Positions 16,252-27,567 of a stretch of DNA of 64,000 bases are shown piece after piece. Each line of letters starts with the position of its first letter. Positions within the stretch are counted from its first letter, which is position 1. Position numbers and translations under genes: made by a program. This stretch comes from Lentisphaerota bacterium (GTDB lineage: Bacteria > Verrucomicrobiota > Lentisphaeria > Victivallales > Victivallaceae), in the NCBI GenBank assembly GCA_015061605.1, contig SUWH01000010.1, positions 30,249 through 94,248 on the forward strand. Reading direction: 5' to 3'. Under the pieces are notes generated by a model that saw only the letters and a program-made list of their open reading frames with translations, did no database searches and was not told where the DNA came from.

Positions 16252-19200
16252 ATGAGTATGTACAAGACGATCTTTTGGAGCGACGAGTACGCTGATCTTT
16301 CAACAGATCAGAGCATTCAGCTGACAAATGGTGATGCGCTGGTATTCGGCGAATCCGCATTCTCGACGCTGGATGAAGCCGTCGCCGCCGCCGCCGGAAG
16401 CAATGCGATTGTTATCAAAGTCGCCAGCGGCAAGTATGACAGCTTCACCGTCATCAACGAAGGCGTGACCATGACCGATGTCAATGTCGTTGCCGTTGAT
16501 TTCAATGGTGGTGAAGTTATGGTCGACGGAGAAAACATCACTGTTGCCGACAGCGGTCTTACCGCCGAAGCGCAGGCGAGCATCCTCGCTGATTTGAATG
16601 ACAGCAATGCTGGCAGAGGCAAAATTTTCGTTGCCGCTGACCTCGCTCCCGAAACTGCGACCACGCTGTATGTCGGCATGGGCGAAGCGAACTATGTGGT
16701 CGGTCAGAATGCCGAAGCGGTTTACGGTGAGAATGCGGAAGAAGTTTACACCGTACTCAACAATATGGCTAATGTTGCTATGCTGGGTTCAACCTCCGTG
16801 AATGTTGCCGATGGTGCAACTGAGACAGTTTCTTTTACCAGTACCTCCGGGGGATATTATATTAACGGTACTGTGGCTGCCGGCGGAACATTGAAAAGTG
16901 CTGCCGTTCCGAACCGGGGCGACAGTATTGTTATCGTCGGTGGCGGTTTTACTATCGGCTCTGCTGATTCCGATAAAAAAGCTGTCGTTGATTTCCAGAC
17001 AGAGCGTTTTTTGAGTATCAAGGTTGAGCGTAACAATCTGGCTGCATTCAATGTCAACAATGCTGATATGAAAGTCGGTGATTTGTGGCTGAATAAAGCT
17101 TCAAAAAATACTTTTGCCAACACAACACTGGATATCAAAGGTGTTTTTGTTGCATTGAGTAATGGAACGACGATCACCGATTCTACTGTAACAGTCAGCG
17201 GTCACCGTAGAATTGACAGCGTTACGAAAGAAGATAACATTCTCAGCCGCGTGACCTTGAATAACTCCACTATCACATTCAATGATGGTGCCGATGGGAC
17301 TGTACCTGCCAAAGTCTGGTTGGGATATACCGATCATGCCACCGCATCCACTCTCACGATGAATGGTTCTACCATCAATGTGGAAAGCGGCACCGTTGTT
17401 CAGGTCGGCAACACGGTTACCATGACCGAAGGTTCCAAACTTACGGGCGGTAAACTTGAGATTCTTGATGGAAAAGTTCTCAAACTTGACAGCTCCTGTA
17501 AGCTGACTCTGGATTCTCTTGACCTCGGTGCCAATGGCACTATCACAATCAACCTGCTTGATGGCTTCACCGGCGGTCAACTTATCGACATTACCGGCAA
17601 GACTGGCTTGACCAATGATATCTTGGAAAAAATTACTTTCACGGGAATGCCCGAAAATTTGAGTGCGGCGGTCGTGGATGGCGATATTTTCGTGGTTGGC
17701 CAGAGTGCCGCTCTGGAATTCAAAGATGAGGAACACGCCACTCTGACCGACAAAGTCGTTGCCAAAGACGTTACGCTTGAAAACAGCAAAGAACTGGCGG
17801 TTACCGATGGCATCCATGCCACAAATTCCGCCGAGATCACCAACGCCAAAGACGGCGAAACGGAAGGCAAACTCAATGGCGGTTATGATGATGGCAAAGA
17901 ACTTGCCGCAAAAATCTCTGCTGAAAACAACATCATTCTGCAGAATGACGGTCACGCCAATGTTGATTTGGATGCCAAAAACATCTTTATTGCCAACAAC
18001 AGCAAAAACACCCTGATCGGCAGCATCGGTACTGCTGACACTGAAAATGTCATCATCGCTGATGGTGAAGCAACTGCCGACGGTGTGGATGTTGACGACA
18101 ACGGCGTGGCGGACGGTGCGATCAAAGATGCGACCATCACGGCGGATTTCATTCAGATCTCCGGCCAGGAAGTTACCAATACCACATTTGACGGGAATAC
18201 GATTCTTTCCGGCAGTACTGTATCCGGAGGAGTGCTTGGCGGTACTGATGATATCGTTTCCGTTGTCGGCAGTGATACGACTGTTATTGATACTGCACTG
18301 AACGTCAAAACCTTTGAAGTCCGTGACGGTGCAGTGTTTACCAACAGCCAAGACATCACAGCCAGTGGAGTTTATGTTGGTTTCAACAACATGGCTGCTA
18401 CCGAAGCCGAAGAGGATTCTTACGGTAAATTTACTGTGGCAGCAGGGACCACAGTTACCGGCAGTAATGCTCTCCACATCAGACCGGATGCCGAACTTGT
18501 TATTGACGGTACTGTCAACAGCGGTTTGATCCAGATCAAAGATTCTTCTGTTACGATCAACGAATCCGGTAAACTTGTTCAGACTCATTTCGGAGCATAT
18601 TTGAGAAATGCCGGAGAGGGTGCAAATGGCGGCGGCAGTGAGCTGACTGTTAAAGGCGAACTGGCATTCCAGCTTGGTGCGAACAATATGGCTGATACTT
18701 CAACCATCGATATTGACGGTGGAAGCACCCTTACAGTTGACGGAGGAAAAATCACCTCCACTTACGGTAATGGCGGAGATGCCAATGATAAACACGTTAT
18801 TGACGTTAATGCTGACGGTGTTCTGAATGTAAAAGGCGGAAGTATCGATGTTGACTCCGTTATAAATAACGGTACATTCACTGTCAGCGGCGAAAGCACA
18901 CTGAATATCGGCAACTTCACCCGTGATACATCTACGGATGACAAGAAGAATTCAACCAGAATCCAGATCAAGGATGGAACAACATTGGTCGATTCCAAGA
19001 TCGGAAACGGTTCTATCAATCTCAATGGTGATCTCACAGTGGAGAATGGACTGGAAGTTTACGAACTTCGCGGCGGAAAAGAACTTCCAAATGCAATCGA
19101 ATCCGTAATTTCCGGCGATAAAATCACCGTTACCGGATATGGAAAACTTGAAAACGGAACCTATACGATCAACGCCGACATGGACTTTGGCGGTTATGTC

Positions 19201-22200
19201 TACCTCTCCGACGGTACATTCACCATTACTTCTGATCTGAGAGCCGGAGCTGTGCCCGGGGAAAACTCAAACGGTTATCCTGTTGCCGACGGAGCTTTCT
19301 GGATCGAAGGTGATGTTACGCTGGAAGACGGTGCATCTATGGATGCATACAATGGAGGTAATATTGTTATCGGCACAAACGATGCCGATGCAGAACTGAC
19401 CATTAAAACCGGTGCTGAAGCCAAAGTTTACGATATTTCTCTGAGAAAAGATACTGCGTCACTGAATATCGACGGCGGTAAAGTCACCGCATCTCATGCT
19501 GTTACCGGAAACGGTGTCGGCAGCATTACTATCACCGATGGTACTCTGATCACCGGCTATATTACTCAGAATATCGTCAACGATCAGGGAGTGGATTTTA
19601 CCAATATTTCCATTACCGTTACAGCAGAAAAACTTGCCGGTATCAACGGTGAATATGTAATCTTTGAACAGACGGTAAAGAATGCTTATGCTACCGATAT
19701 CAACGATGTTACGGTCACGATCGACGGTAAAGGTTATACTGTCGGAGATACCGCAGAAAACAATACCTTTGAAAAAGATGGTGTTGTTTACACCCTTACC
19801 AACGGTGATGGCAACGACATTGTCATTCAGGCGGCTGCCAAGATTCTTACAGTAAATTCTTCTTATACTGAAGCTACTCCCGGATTCGGCTTCAGCAAGT
19901 TCAATGATTTTACACAAGCTTTGGAAAGTGCTGCTTCGGGCGTTGATGAGGTTGAGATTGCCGTTAGTGGTGCTGTCAATGCCGGTGCAAACGATAACGG
20001 TGATATTTATAAAGATTTCGGCGGTAAGACGATCAATGTTACCGGTTCTGATGCGGTTATTACATTCGACAATGTCAATGATATTGTTATTGATAATGTT
20101 ACGCTGAATATAGGCGAAGGCGTTACTGTAAATAATAACAATAAATATGCCGATGAGCATGTTATGTATGTTGGTTATTTTAACGCATCCAATATCAACA
20201 TCGACGGTACTCTCAAGCTTGGCGATTGGGCCGTGAGCAATGATAACGGTACCGTGTATATCAATCAGGGTAAGATTACTGTTTCTGAAACCGGTAAGCT
20301 TGATGCTGATTTTGCTATTCGCAGTCGTGATGATTTGGAAGTTATCGGTAATGGCTCCAAAGAGGATGTACAGGTACTCTCGCAGCGGTTGGAATTGATG
20401 AGTGGCGGCAGTTCCGCAACTGCCAGTTTCACCAACAGCTATGTTAAGGCAACAGAATATGTATCTGATGCTTTGTATAACAGTAAAAATAATGCTGACA
20501 CTTCCAGTAAGGTCTTTACCTTCGACAATACTAAACTGGAAACCAAAACTATCGGTATCCACTCCACTGAAACTGACTTCATAGTGAGCAATGGTTCTGT
20601 AGTCGATGTGAGCAGCAGCGTTTCCAATGCCGGTTATCTTGAAGTTTCGGGATCAAGCTTTAACGCTGGCAGCATGACAATTTCCGGCGGAATGGAACTT
20701 TACAATGCCGATATGACCGTTGCAAACAATGTTGCATTCAAAGAAGGTGCTTACGCCTTCATCGCTGAAAACACAGTGATGTCTGCAAAAGATGTGACTG
20801 TCGCTTCCGGCGCTGCTGTCGATATTGATGCAAGTGCACAGCTTAAGGCGAACAGCCTGACCATTGCGGATGATGCAAACTTCACAATTTCCGCTTCCGA
20901 AATCTACACCGCCAACGACTGGGTCCCCAGCTACGAAGGCGGACTGGTCAAAGTTGTCGATGTCAACAAAGCGGTCAACGGCAAAGTCGAAATGATCAAA
21001 GACGATGCCGAGCAGGCTGCCAAGCTTTTCTACGGCAATGACGGAGATATCTACATCACCGATCAGGACAAGATGACCGTTTCAATCAACAGCAGCTACA
21101 CTTCCGATGACGAAGGATTCGGCGCAACCAAACTCAACAGCTTTGACGGCTTGCAGTACATGCTGGATGCCAACACCGGAGCTGCTGACAATGTTGTAAG
21201 CGACGAGTGGGATACCACCGTTTACGGCGGAACAGCTGCTATCGACAAAGTTCAGGTTTCAGGTGATATCACTTTTGACAGCCTGACTGCCAAAAAAGCC
21301 ACTTTCCAGTTCACCGATGCAACTGTCAACGCCGGAGATGCCGCATTGTCCGTCGAGGCAAGCGCCGCCGTGGATATTGAGAACTCCTCCTTCAATGTCG
21401 GCGATATTACCAACAACGGATCTTTGACCGTTACCGGCGACAGCGACTTCGCAGTTTCCAAAGTCGCCGATGCTGACGGCAGCGGTACTATGACTTTCGG
21501 CGATGCTGAAGGCGAACGCAGCAACATCTCCCTCGGTAAAGTCAACGGCACCGGCGCTGAGTACACTCAGAAGACAATCTACTTCTACAACTCAAATCTG
21601 AGCTTGAATGAAGACCTGACCATCAATGGTGTCGATGGTACATGGCATCAGATCCACAGTTCAAATGTTGACCTCAATGGAAAAACTCTGACTATCAACA
21701 GTCAGTACTTCCTGATCAATGCTCTCCACGGTACTGATGCTCAGGGAACTACTTTGGGCGCGGGTACCTACAACATCAATACCAACCACCTCTGCTTCCA
21801 GCGCTACAATCACGTCATCTCTGAAGGTGCCACGATTAATGTGAACGGCAGTAGCTATGGTTCTCATATGGTCAATGTTTACGGTTCTTTGACCATTGAA
21901 GGTCAGTTGTACTCCACCCGCAACGGCAAAGATATCTTCACTTATGCCAATGTCGGTACGACCGACACCGGTTGGTCCAAGCCCAATTACCCGGAAGCAA
22001 CCCTGACAGTTACCGGCAGTAACGCCAAGTATATCGTTGAAAATGGTCATACGTTCTACGTTTACCATGAAAGAGAAGCTACCGGCGCAGGTACATTGAA
22101 AGTTCTCGATGGCGCTGAATTCAGCTACACCGGCAATGGCTATGGAGAATTCTACAACGGCAACAAGGTTTATGTCGATGCAGAAAGCTCCTTCACCGTT

Positions 22201-25200
22201 ACTAACTATTACGGTTCAGAAAACGGTTATAAGGGTTCGTTCAACAGCGACAACGCCGGCGAAATGGTCGTCCTTGGCAATGTTACCGTCCAGAACAAAC
22301 TGGTTACCGATTCTCTGATCATCAATCAGGGCGGTGTCCTCTCCGCAGGTTCCATCACCGTTACTGACCTCACCATCGCTATCGGCGGAAGTTTGAATCT
22401 CAATGGCAGCGCCACCGTTTCCAGCGGTTACATCAATGTCATCGGTGAACTCAAACCCGAAAACGCCGAATACACCCTCGTTACCAACGGTTGGGATAAA
22501 CTCAGCGGTCTGCAGATCCGTTACGACGTCAATAACGACAATGTTTACTCCACCGATGAATACTTCACGGTCGGTACTGCCGGTACGAATGGTTACCTCT
22601 TCACCGTCAATGGCGACTCCCTCTACATCTCCAAGCAGAATGCGAACATCACCGGTATCTACATCGGCAGCGATGTCCCGGCAAGCGGTACTTTCACCGC
22701 TGACAACGGCGCCAAGTATACTGTCGGTGTTGATGCTTTCGCCACGTTTGATGATGCCAAGGCCGCCAGCTTCGACAAGAGTCTTATCACCAGTCTCACC
22801 CTCGGTTCTGCTGACCTCGTCAGCGCTGCCAAGGCTGAATTCGTCAACCTCAACGATATCCGTATCGAAGCAGGTGTAACTATTACCGATACTGCGGCCT
22901 CTAACTTCACCGGCGATCTCAACATCGACAACGACGGTCATCTCGATGCCCAGATCACAGTTGGCGGGGATCTGACCTTCACCAACACAGCAAAAGATAC
23001 TCTCGTTGGCAGCTACACCGCCGAAAACATCACCGGAACCAACACCGGAGCAATGGCAGGCAGCTATACCGCAGACTACGAAATTGTCATTGACAACAAT
23101 ACCGGTTCCATCGGCGGCGACAAGGGTGAAGCCACCTTCAACGCCAGCAATGTTGCAATCACCGGCGGCGATGCCAGCAACGTAACAGTCAATGCCGGAA
23201 ACCTCGACCTCTCCGATACCAACACCTTCGGTCTGAATGCCAACAGCGGTATCCTTGACGGCGGCACCTGGGGTGCAGGATTAATCACCCTCAATGGCAG
23301 TGCAAACTTGAGCATTGACGGCGACAATGATTCCATCAGCGTCGGTATCGACAGCGCAAATCACACCGGAACCGTTACTTTCAACGGCGAACAGACCTAC
23401 ACCGGCGACATTTCCGCCTTCAAGTTTGTGGTTTCTGAAGACAGCGACGTCACCGTCACCAGCGGTCAGTTCGACTTCAACGAGTTGAATATCCAGGGAA
23501 CATTGAACAATGATTTCACGGCTCAAGACAGCTACACCAGCGCCGGAAAACTTACCGGTAACGGTGTTTTGAACTCCACCCACAACGAAACCTGGATCGT
23601 CAACGATTCCGTCACCCGCGATGTCAGCAAATTCTACGGCAGTGTCAATATGACCCAAGACAATGCCGCCATCGTCATGGGTAAAGGTGATGCCACCGCT
23701 GCTGATACTGCGGAAAACTCCTACTTCGCCAACGGTTCAACCGTCACCGCCAAAGATGGACAGAGCATCTACCTCGCTGGAAATGGTATCACCACCGGAA
23801 TCAACTTCGCCGGTAACGGTACCATCAATGTCGGTAACTACACCGATGGCGCGTTCGCTGAACAGTCCGAAGACTTCAGCCAGACTTTGAGCGGAACTAA
23901 CACCGGCTTCGAAGGAACCATCAATGTTTCCGAAGGTGCAAAGCTCACGGTCGAAAATGCTCTGGGGGCAACTTCCATCAATATGGACTATGAATCAATT
24001 CCGTCCGCAACCGATGTTGCTGATGAGCATGATACCCAGCTGATCCTGAACAAGGAAGGTCTGGCACTCGCAGCCGCGATCAAGGGTGACGCCAATGATA
24101 TCATCGATATTCAGAAGAATGCAACATTGAGTGCCACCGGTGCTTTGAACAACTTTGCAGGTAATGTGAAAGTCGATGACAATACATTGACCCTCGGCGG
24201 CGTCAATAACACCAATGCCAAGTTCAGCGGTACAACCGATGCCGTGATCGATGCCAATGCAGCCCAGACTCTGGCGGCTGACGGAGCATTGAATGACTTC
24301 AACGGAACCGTTGCACTGGAAGGAAATACTCTGACCCTTGACGGCGCAAATGAAACCGCAGCGAAGTTCACCGGAACCAATCTTATTGATGCCAATGCAA
24401 ATCAGAACCTGACAGCAGCCGGAGCATTGAACGGCTTTGAAGGAACCGTTGCACTGGAAGGCAATACTCTGACCCTCGGCGGCGCAAATGAAACCGCAGC
24501 GAAGTTCACCGGAACCACCGCCGCAGTCATCGATGCCAATGCAAATCAGAACCTGACAGCAGCCGGAGCATTGAACGACTTCAACGGAACCGTTGCACTG
24601 GAAGGCAATACTCTGACCCTCGGTGCTGAAAACACCACTTCCGCGACAATCACCGGTACAGCGGCAGCTGTCGTTGATGCTGATGCAAATCAGACTTTCA
24701 ACGGTGATGTAACCGGATTTGCCGGACACTTCGATATCGCAACAGGCAAGTCTGTCACTCTGAACGGAACCTTCTCCGATACAGAAAATCAGGTTGTCAA
24801 TGCAATCGGCGGAACCTTGAATCTCGGAGATAAGACAGCAAACGTAACTGTTAACGCAACAGATAACAATGATGCGACCACAGACGACAAGCTGTCAGCC
24901 CTCAGCTTCAGCACCAACGATGTCACACTCGGAACCGGCGACTTTGATTCAGTTACCGGTACAGGCGATATCCTCGACTTCGGTCAGGATCAGACCTTCG
25001 GTACAGTTGAGGCTGGAACAATCTATGTTACCGGTTCTCAGGATGAACTCACCATCGGAACTCTGACTGCCGACATCAACATCACCGTCGATGCCGCGCA
25101 GGCTACCGGCGCCTTCGCCGATGTCACCGTCAACACCGCATTCACCGGAGATATCAACGTCAATGTCAACGACGGCAGCTATGTCGAAGGCGGCTACAAA

Positions 25201-27471
25201 CTTGCCACCTACACCGGATTCACCACCGACAGCACCATCACACTGTCGGTCGCCGGAAGCACCGGAGAAACGGTCAAGGTCGATAAACTCGTTCTCATCG
25301 ACGGCAAAGCCTATCTGCTCCAGCTCAAGGATAACACCCTCATCCTGACCAAGATGAATGGATATTCCAACTATGTGGCAGTCGATGGCGACTGGAGCAG
25401 CAAAGTTCCGTATCAGGCGGTCACGGATGGAACCACCGAACGTATCATCGGTTACGATGCCGCCGACAGCCTCGACGATGCCGTAAGCTTCATCAAGGGT
25501 CGTCCGGAAGGTCTGAATTGGGGTACCGCAGATGGCGATGCTATGATCGAACTTACCGAAGGCAAGTACACTCTTACCACCGGAACTCTGATGACCGATG
25601 CTAACGGTGTCACCCAGCTCACCCTCAAGGGCCGCGACGGTCAGACCGCTACGATCACCGGAGTTATCGCCGGTTCTGACGGCAGCGATGAAACCACTCT
25701 GACTCTGGAAAATGTCCGGATCCAGGGTGAACTCTACGGCGGCGGCAAGCTTGTTATCAACAACGCATCCGATTTGCGTTCCAGCGGCAACTCAATCGCG
25801 GCCGGTGTTCTCAACGCTGATATGGCAAACGGTTCCGAACTGGTTCTCAATGGCGGTTACTTCGGAAACCGCGTGATCGCCGGCGGCAGTGTCAATACTG
25901 AAGCAGGCAAAACCATCACGGTTGACGGAAAAACCTCTCTTGTCATTGACAATAAGTCCACTGCCCAGATGGTCATTACCGGCAGCTTGGTCGGTGGTAG
26001 CTGGGCCGGTGAAGGAACGGTTGTCCAGACTAAGGATGCCGAAATCCTGATCAATGTGGAAAATGCCACTTGGATCCGCGGTAACATCTTCGTCAACGGC
26101 GGTGCCGGTAACGGTACACTCACCATGAATGGTAATTCAATGATCACCTTCACTGGCAATGCCTCTCTCCTCACTTTCACAGGAACAGTCAACGCCATCA
26201 ACGGTGAAGATACCACTGAAGCTGTCGTCTTTAACAACTTCACAGGTGAATTCAACGGTTCAATCAGCGGATTTGACACCATCACCATCAGCGGTGACAC
26301 CAGTTTGGAACTCGGACGCCGTCAGCACAATACCGCCAATACCGAACTTGAATTCGTCATCAACAGCGAAACCGGTACCGATGCGATGTACATCGTCCGC
26401 GATGCCAACTACTGGGAATTCGCCAAGACCATCAACATTGATGTCGACAATGCAAAAGTCGGAAACCACGTCCTTGTTGACAATTACATCAAAGGATTCG
26501 AAGGATTCACCTTCACCTTTGGCGAAACGGATGCAGTTTACACCCTCGGAACCGCAGTTACGGTCGCTGATAAACAGTACACCGTCAACGCAAGCGGCGA
26601 CAGCCTCGTCCTCGATGTTGTACAGGTTTACAGCGGCAATGTTTCCGGCAATGTTTCCGGTACGTCCGTGTTGGAAAATGCAACCGTCAGCGGAAATGTT
26701 GCTGGTTCAGACAGTTTGGCAATGGATACTTCTATCAGCGGAACAACCACTATTGCGGGAACTATCTCTTCCAGAGGAAAATCTGATAATATTGAAGTTG
26801 CAGAAGGAGCAGTTGTTACTGTTTCCGGAGGAAACACCTCTGGTAATGATGGAGTATTCCTGGGCGACGGCGATGATAACTTGAGTGTCGGTAAAGGTGC
26901 TCACCTTAAAGTTGATACCCAGATCAATGGCGGTACAGGAAAAAATATCTTGACAATGGCGAAAGGATCTACCGTTGAAACTTGGCGAGTTACGAACTTT
27001 GGTACAGACTCTTCTATGGATGTTGACTCTGTCCTGAACATGCATTGCGCCGACGGTAATCCCGGCAATACAGTTGCCAATGTCAAGGTTAACGTTACCG
27101 GTATTTCTGATCTGACAACGAATCTTGCTGGTGCAAAGACTATCGTTACCGGTGTTTCCAGCATTCAGGGATATCTGAAAGCTGAAGGTGTCGATATGGT
27201 TCTTGGTACAGCCAAATGCATCAATGACAATGGTACAGATGCAGATACCAGCGATGATGTCTGGGCAAGCTTGAACCGTGTTGATGGTAATTTGGTTGTT
27301 GCCTGGGGCAGAAGCGAAGCCGAAGTTGGTGCTGCACTGGATGCATTCAATCATTACAAGGACAACAATACCGATCTTGTTCTCGGTGATGCTGTTGTTT
27401 CAAGCGATCTCGCCGATGGTTTCAATACCACCGATACACTTGAAAAGAAATCCAACGGTACTTTGGCATAA
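16252..27471 (+). CDS. Giant beta-repeat surface protein, 3739 residues, probable type I secretion substrate
   Basis: No signal peptide at the start (MSMYKTIFWSDEYADL). Nearly the whole length is short beta-strand units rich in Gly, Asn, Asp, Thr and Val, as in autotransporter or pectate-lyase-like right-handed helices. Block starts recur: residues about 25-60 (AFSTLDEAVAAA), near 1200 (SSYTEATPGFGFSKFNDF), near 1613 (SSYTSDDEGFGATKLNSF), near 2141 (DAFATFDDAKAAS) and near 3040 (SLDDAVSF). Residues about 2620-2810 are four 46-48-residue repeats. Near 3537 the motifs GDGDDNLSVGKGA and INGGTGKNILTM resemble calcium-binding RTX repeats, usual near the C-terminus of type I substrates. No autotransporter barrel or anchor is seen. 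The exporter genes follow after a terminator. Adhesion or matrix function is likely, not shown. Confidence 0.88.
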   Translation: MSMYKTIFWSDEYADLSTDQSIQLTNGDALVFGESAFSTLDEAVAAAAGSNAIVIKVASGKYDSFTVINEGVTMTDVNVVAVDFNGGEVMVDGENITVADSGLTAEAQASILADLNDSNAGRGKIFVAADLAPETATTLYVGMGEANYVVGQNAEAVYGENAEEVYTVLNNMANVAMLGSTSVNVADGATETVSFTSTSGGYYINGTVAAGGTLKSAAVPNRGDSIVIVGGGFTIGSADSDKKAVVDFQTERFLSIKVERNNLAAFNVNNADMKVGDLWLNKASKNTFANTTLDIKGVFVALSNGTTITDSTVTVSGHRRIDSVTKEDNILSRVTLNNSTITFNDGADGTVPAKVWLGYTDHATASTLTMNGSTINVESGTVVQVGNTVTMTEGSKLTGGKLEILDGKVLKLDSSCKLTLDSLDLGANGTITINLLDGFTGGQLIDITGKTGLTNDILEKITFTGMPENLSAAVVDGDIFVVGQSAALEFKDEEHATLTDKVVAKDVTLENSKELAVTDGIHATNSAEITNAKDGETEGKLNGGYDDGKELAAKISAENNIILQNDGHANVDLDAKNIFIANNSKNTLIGSIGTADTENVIIADGEATADGVDVDDNGVADGAIKDATITADFIQISGQEVTNTTFDGNTILSGSTVSGGVLGGTDDIVSVVGSDTTVIDTALNVKTFEVRDGAVFTNSQDITASGVYVGFNNMAATEAEEDSYGKFTVAAGTTVTGSNALHIRPDAELVIDGTVNSGLIQIKDSSVTINESGKLVQTHFGAYLRNAGEGANGGGSELTVKGELAFQLGANNMADTSTIDIDGGSTLTVDGGKITSTYGNGGDANDKHVIDVNADGVLNVKGGSIDVDSVINNGTFTVSGESTLNIGNFTRDTSTDDKKNSTRIQIKDGTTLVDSKIGNGSINLNGDLTVENGLEVYELRGGKELPNAIESVISGDKITVTGYGKLENGTYTINADMDFGGYVYLSDGTFTITSDLRAGAVPGENSNGYPVADGAFWIEGDVTLEDGASMDAYNGGNIVIGTNDADAELTIKTGAEAKVYDISLRKDTASLNIDGGKVTASHAVTGNGVGSITITDGTLITGYITQNIVNDQGVDFTNISITVTAEKLAGINGEYVIFEQTVKNAYATDINDVTVTIDGKGYTVGDTAENNTFEKDGVVYTLTNGDGNDIVIQAAAKILTVNSSYTEATPGFGFSKFNDFTQALESAASGVDEVEIAVSGAVNAGANDNGDIYKDFGGKTINVTGSDAVITFDNVNDIVIDNVTLNIGEGVTVNNNNKYADEHVMYVGYFNASNINIDGTLKLGDWAVSNDNGTVYINQGKITVSETGKLDADFAIRSRDDLEVIGNGSKEDVQVLSQRLELMSGGSSATASFTNSYVKATEYVSDALYNSKNNADTSSKVFTFDNTKLETKTIGIHSTETDFIVSNGSVVDVSSSVSNAGYLEVSGSSFNAGSMTISGGMELYNADMTVANNVAFKEGAYAFIAENTVMSAKDVTVASGAAVDIDASAQLKANSLTIADDANFTISASEIYTANDWVPSYEGGLVKVVDVNKAVNGKVEMIKDDAEQAAKLFYGNDGDIYITDQDKMTVSINSSYTSDDEGFGATKLNSFDGLQYMLDANTGAADNVVSDEWDTTVYGGTAAIDKVQVSGDITFDSLTAKKATFQFTDATVNAGDAALSVEASAAVDIENSSFNVGDITNNGSLTVTGDSDFAVSKVADADGSGTMTFGDAEGERSNISLGKVNGTGAEYTQKTIYFYNSNLSLNEDLTINGVDGTWHQIHSSNVDLNGKTLTINSQYFLINALHGTDAQGTTLGAGTYNINTNHLCFQRYNHVISEGATINVNGSSYGSHMVNVYGSLTIEGQLYSTRNGKDIFTYANVGTTDTGWSKPNYPEATLTVTGSNAKYIVENGHTFYVYHEREATGAGTLKVLDGAEFSYTGNGYGEFYNGNKVYVDAESSFTVTNYYGSENGYKGSFNSDNAGEMVVLGNVTVQNKLVTDSLIINQGGVLSAGSITVTDLTIAIGGSLNLNGSATVSSGYINVIGELKPENAEYTLVTNGWDKLSGLQIRYDVNNDNVYSTDEYFTVGTAGTNGYLFTVNGDSLYISKQNANITGIYIGSDVPASGTFTADNGAKYTVGVDAFATFDDAKAASFDKSLITSLTLGSADLVSAAKAEFVNLNDIRIEAGVTITDTAASNFTGDLNIDNDGHLDAQITVGGDLTFTNTAKDTLVGSYTAENITGTNTGAMAGSYTADYEIVIDNNTGSIGGDKGEATFNASNVAITGGDASNVTVNAGNLDLSDTNTFGLNANSGILDGGTWGAGLITLNGSANLSIDGDNDSISVGIDSANHTGTVTFNGEQTYTGDISAFKFVVSEDSDVTVTSGQFDFNELNIQGTLNNDFTAQDSYTSAGKLTGNGVLNSTHNETWIVNDSVTRDVSKFYGSVNMTQDNAAIVMGKGDATAADTAENSYFANGSTVTAKDGQSIYLAGNGITTGINFAGNGTINVGNYTDGAFAEQSEDFSQTLSGTNTGFEGTINVSEGAKLTVENALGATSINMDYESIPSATDVADEHDTQLILNKEGLALAAAIKGDANDIIDIQKNATLSATGALNNFAGNVKVDDNTLTLGGVNNTNAKFSGTTDAVIDANAAQTLAADGALNDFNGTVALEGNTLTLDGANETAAKFTGTNLIDANANQNLTAAGALNGFEGTVALEGNTLTLGGANETAAKFTGTTAAVIDANANQNLTAAGALNDFNGTVALEGNTLTLGAENTTSATITGTAAAVVDADANQTFNGDVTGFAGHFDIATGKSVTLNGTFSDTENQVVNAIGGTLNLGDKTANVTVNATDNNDATTDDKLSALSFSTNDVTLGTGDFDSVTGTGDILDFGQDQTFGTVEAGTIYVTGSQDELTIGTLTADINITVDAAQATGAFADVTVNTAFTGDINVNVNDGSYVEGGYKLATYTGFTTDSTITLSVAGSTGETVKVDKLVLIDGKAYLLQLKDNTLILTKMNGYSNYVAVDGDWSSKVPYQAVTDGTTERIIGYDAADSLDDAVSFIKGRPEGLNWGTADGDAMIELTEGKYTLTTGTLMTDANGVTQLTLKGRDGQTATITGVIAGSDGSDETTLTLENVRIQGELYGGGKLVINNASDLRSSGNSIAAGVLNADMANGSELVLNGGYFGNRVIAGGSVNTEAGKTITVDGKTSLVIDNKSTAQMVITGSLVGGSWAGEGTVVQTKDAEILINVENATWIRGNIFVNGGAGNGTLTMNGNSMITFTGNASLLTFTGTVNAINGEDTTEAVVFNNFTGEFNGSISGFDTITISGDTSLELGRRQHNTANTELEFVINSETGTDAMYIVRDANYWEFAKTINIDVDNAKVGNHVLVDNYIKGFEGFTFTFGETDAVYTLGTAVTVADKQYTVNASGDSLVLDVVQVYSGNVSGNVSGTSVLENATVSGNVAGSDSLAMDTSISGTTTIAGTISSRGKSDNIEVAEGAVVTVSGGNTSGNDGVFLGDGDDNLSVGKGAHLKVDTQINGGTGKNILTMAKGSTVETWRVTNFGTDSSMDVDSVLNMHCADGNPGNTVANVKVNVTGISDLTTNLAGAKTIVTGVSSIQGYLKAEGVDMVLGTAKCINDNGTDADTSDDVWASLNRVDGNLVVAWGRSEAEVGAALDAFNHYKDNNTDLVLGDAVVSSDLADGFNTTDTLEKKSNGTLA
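24115..24684 (+). repeat. Four in-frame repeats of about 144 bp inside the giant gene
   Basis: Units start at 24115, 24259, 24397 and 24541 (144, 138, 144 and 144 bp). Units 3 and 4 are nearly identical over their first two thirds. Each encodes ALN-x-F-xGTVALEGNTLTL-type turns of a beta helix. The high DNA identity indicates recent expansion by recombination. Confidence 0.9.
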
Positions 27472-27492
27472 GCCATAGTTTCCTGACCACAG

Positions 27493-27538
27493 AGAGCCGC
27501 TGCGAACTTAAGGGTTTGCAGCGGCTCTTCTGTTTTTT
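27493..27538 (+). terminator. Rho-independent terminator of the giant gene
   Basis: AGAGCCGCTGC and GCAGCGGCTCT form a perfect 11-bp stem around a 14-nt loop, followed by TCTGTTTTTT. It lies 21 nt after the stop codon and separates the substrate gene from the export operon. Confidence 0.92.
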
Positions 27539-27567
27539 GCGCATACTTCAAGATAACGGTATTTTTT

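Noticed and set aside
17101..18588. Long minus-strand frames inside the giant gene (also 19459-20562 and others)
   Set aside because: They follow from the skewed codon use of the repeat protein; none has a ribosome site, signal or recognisable fold.
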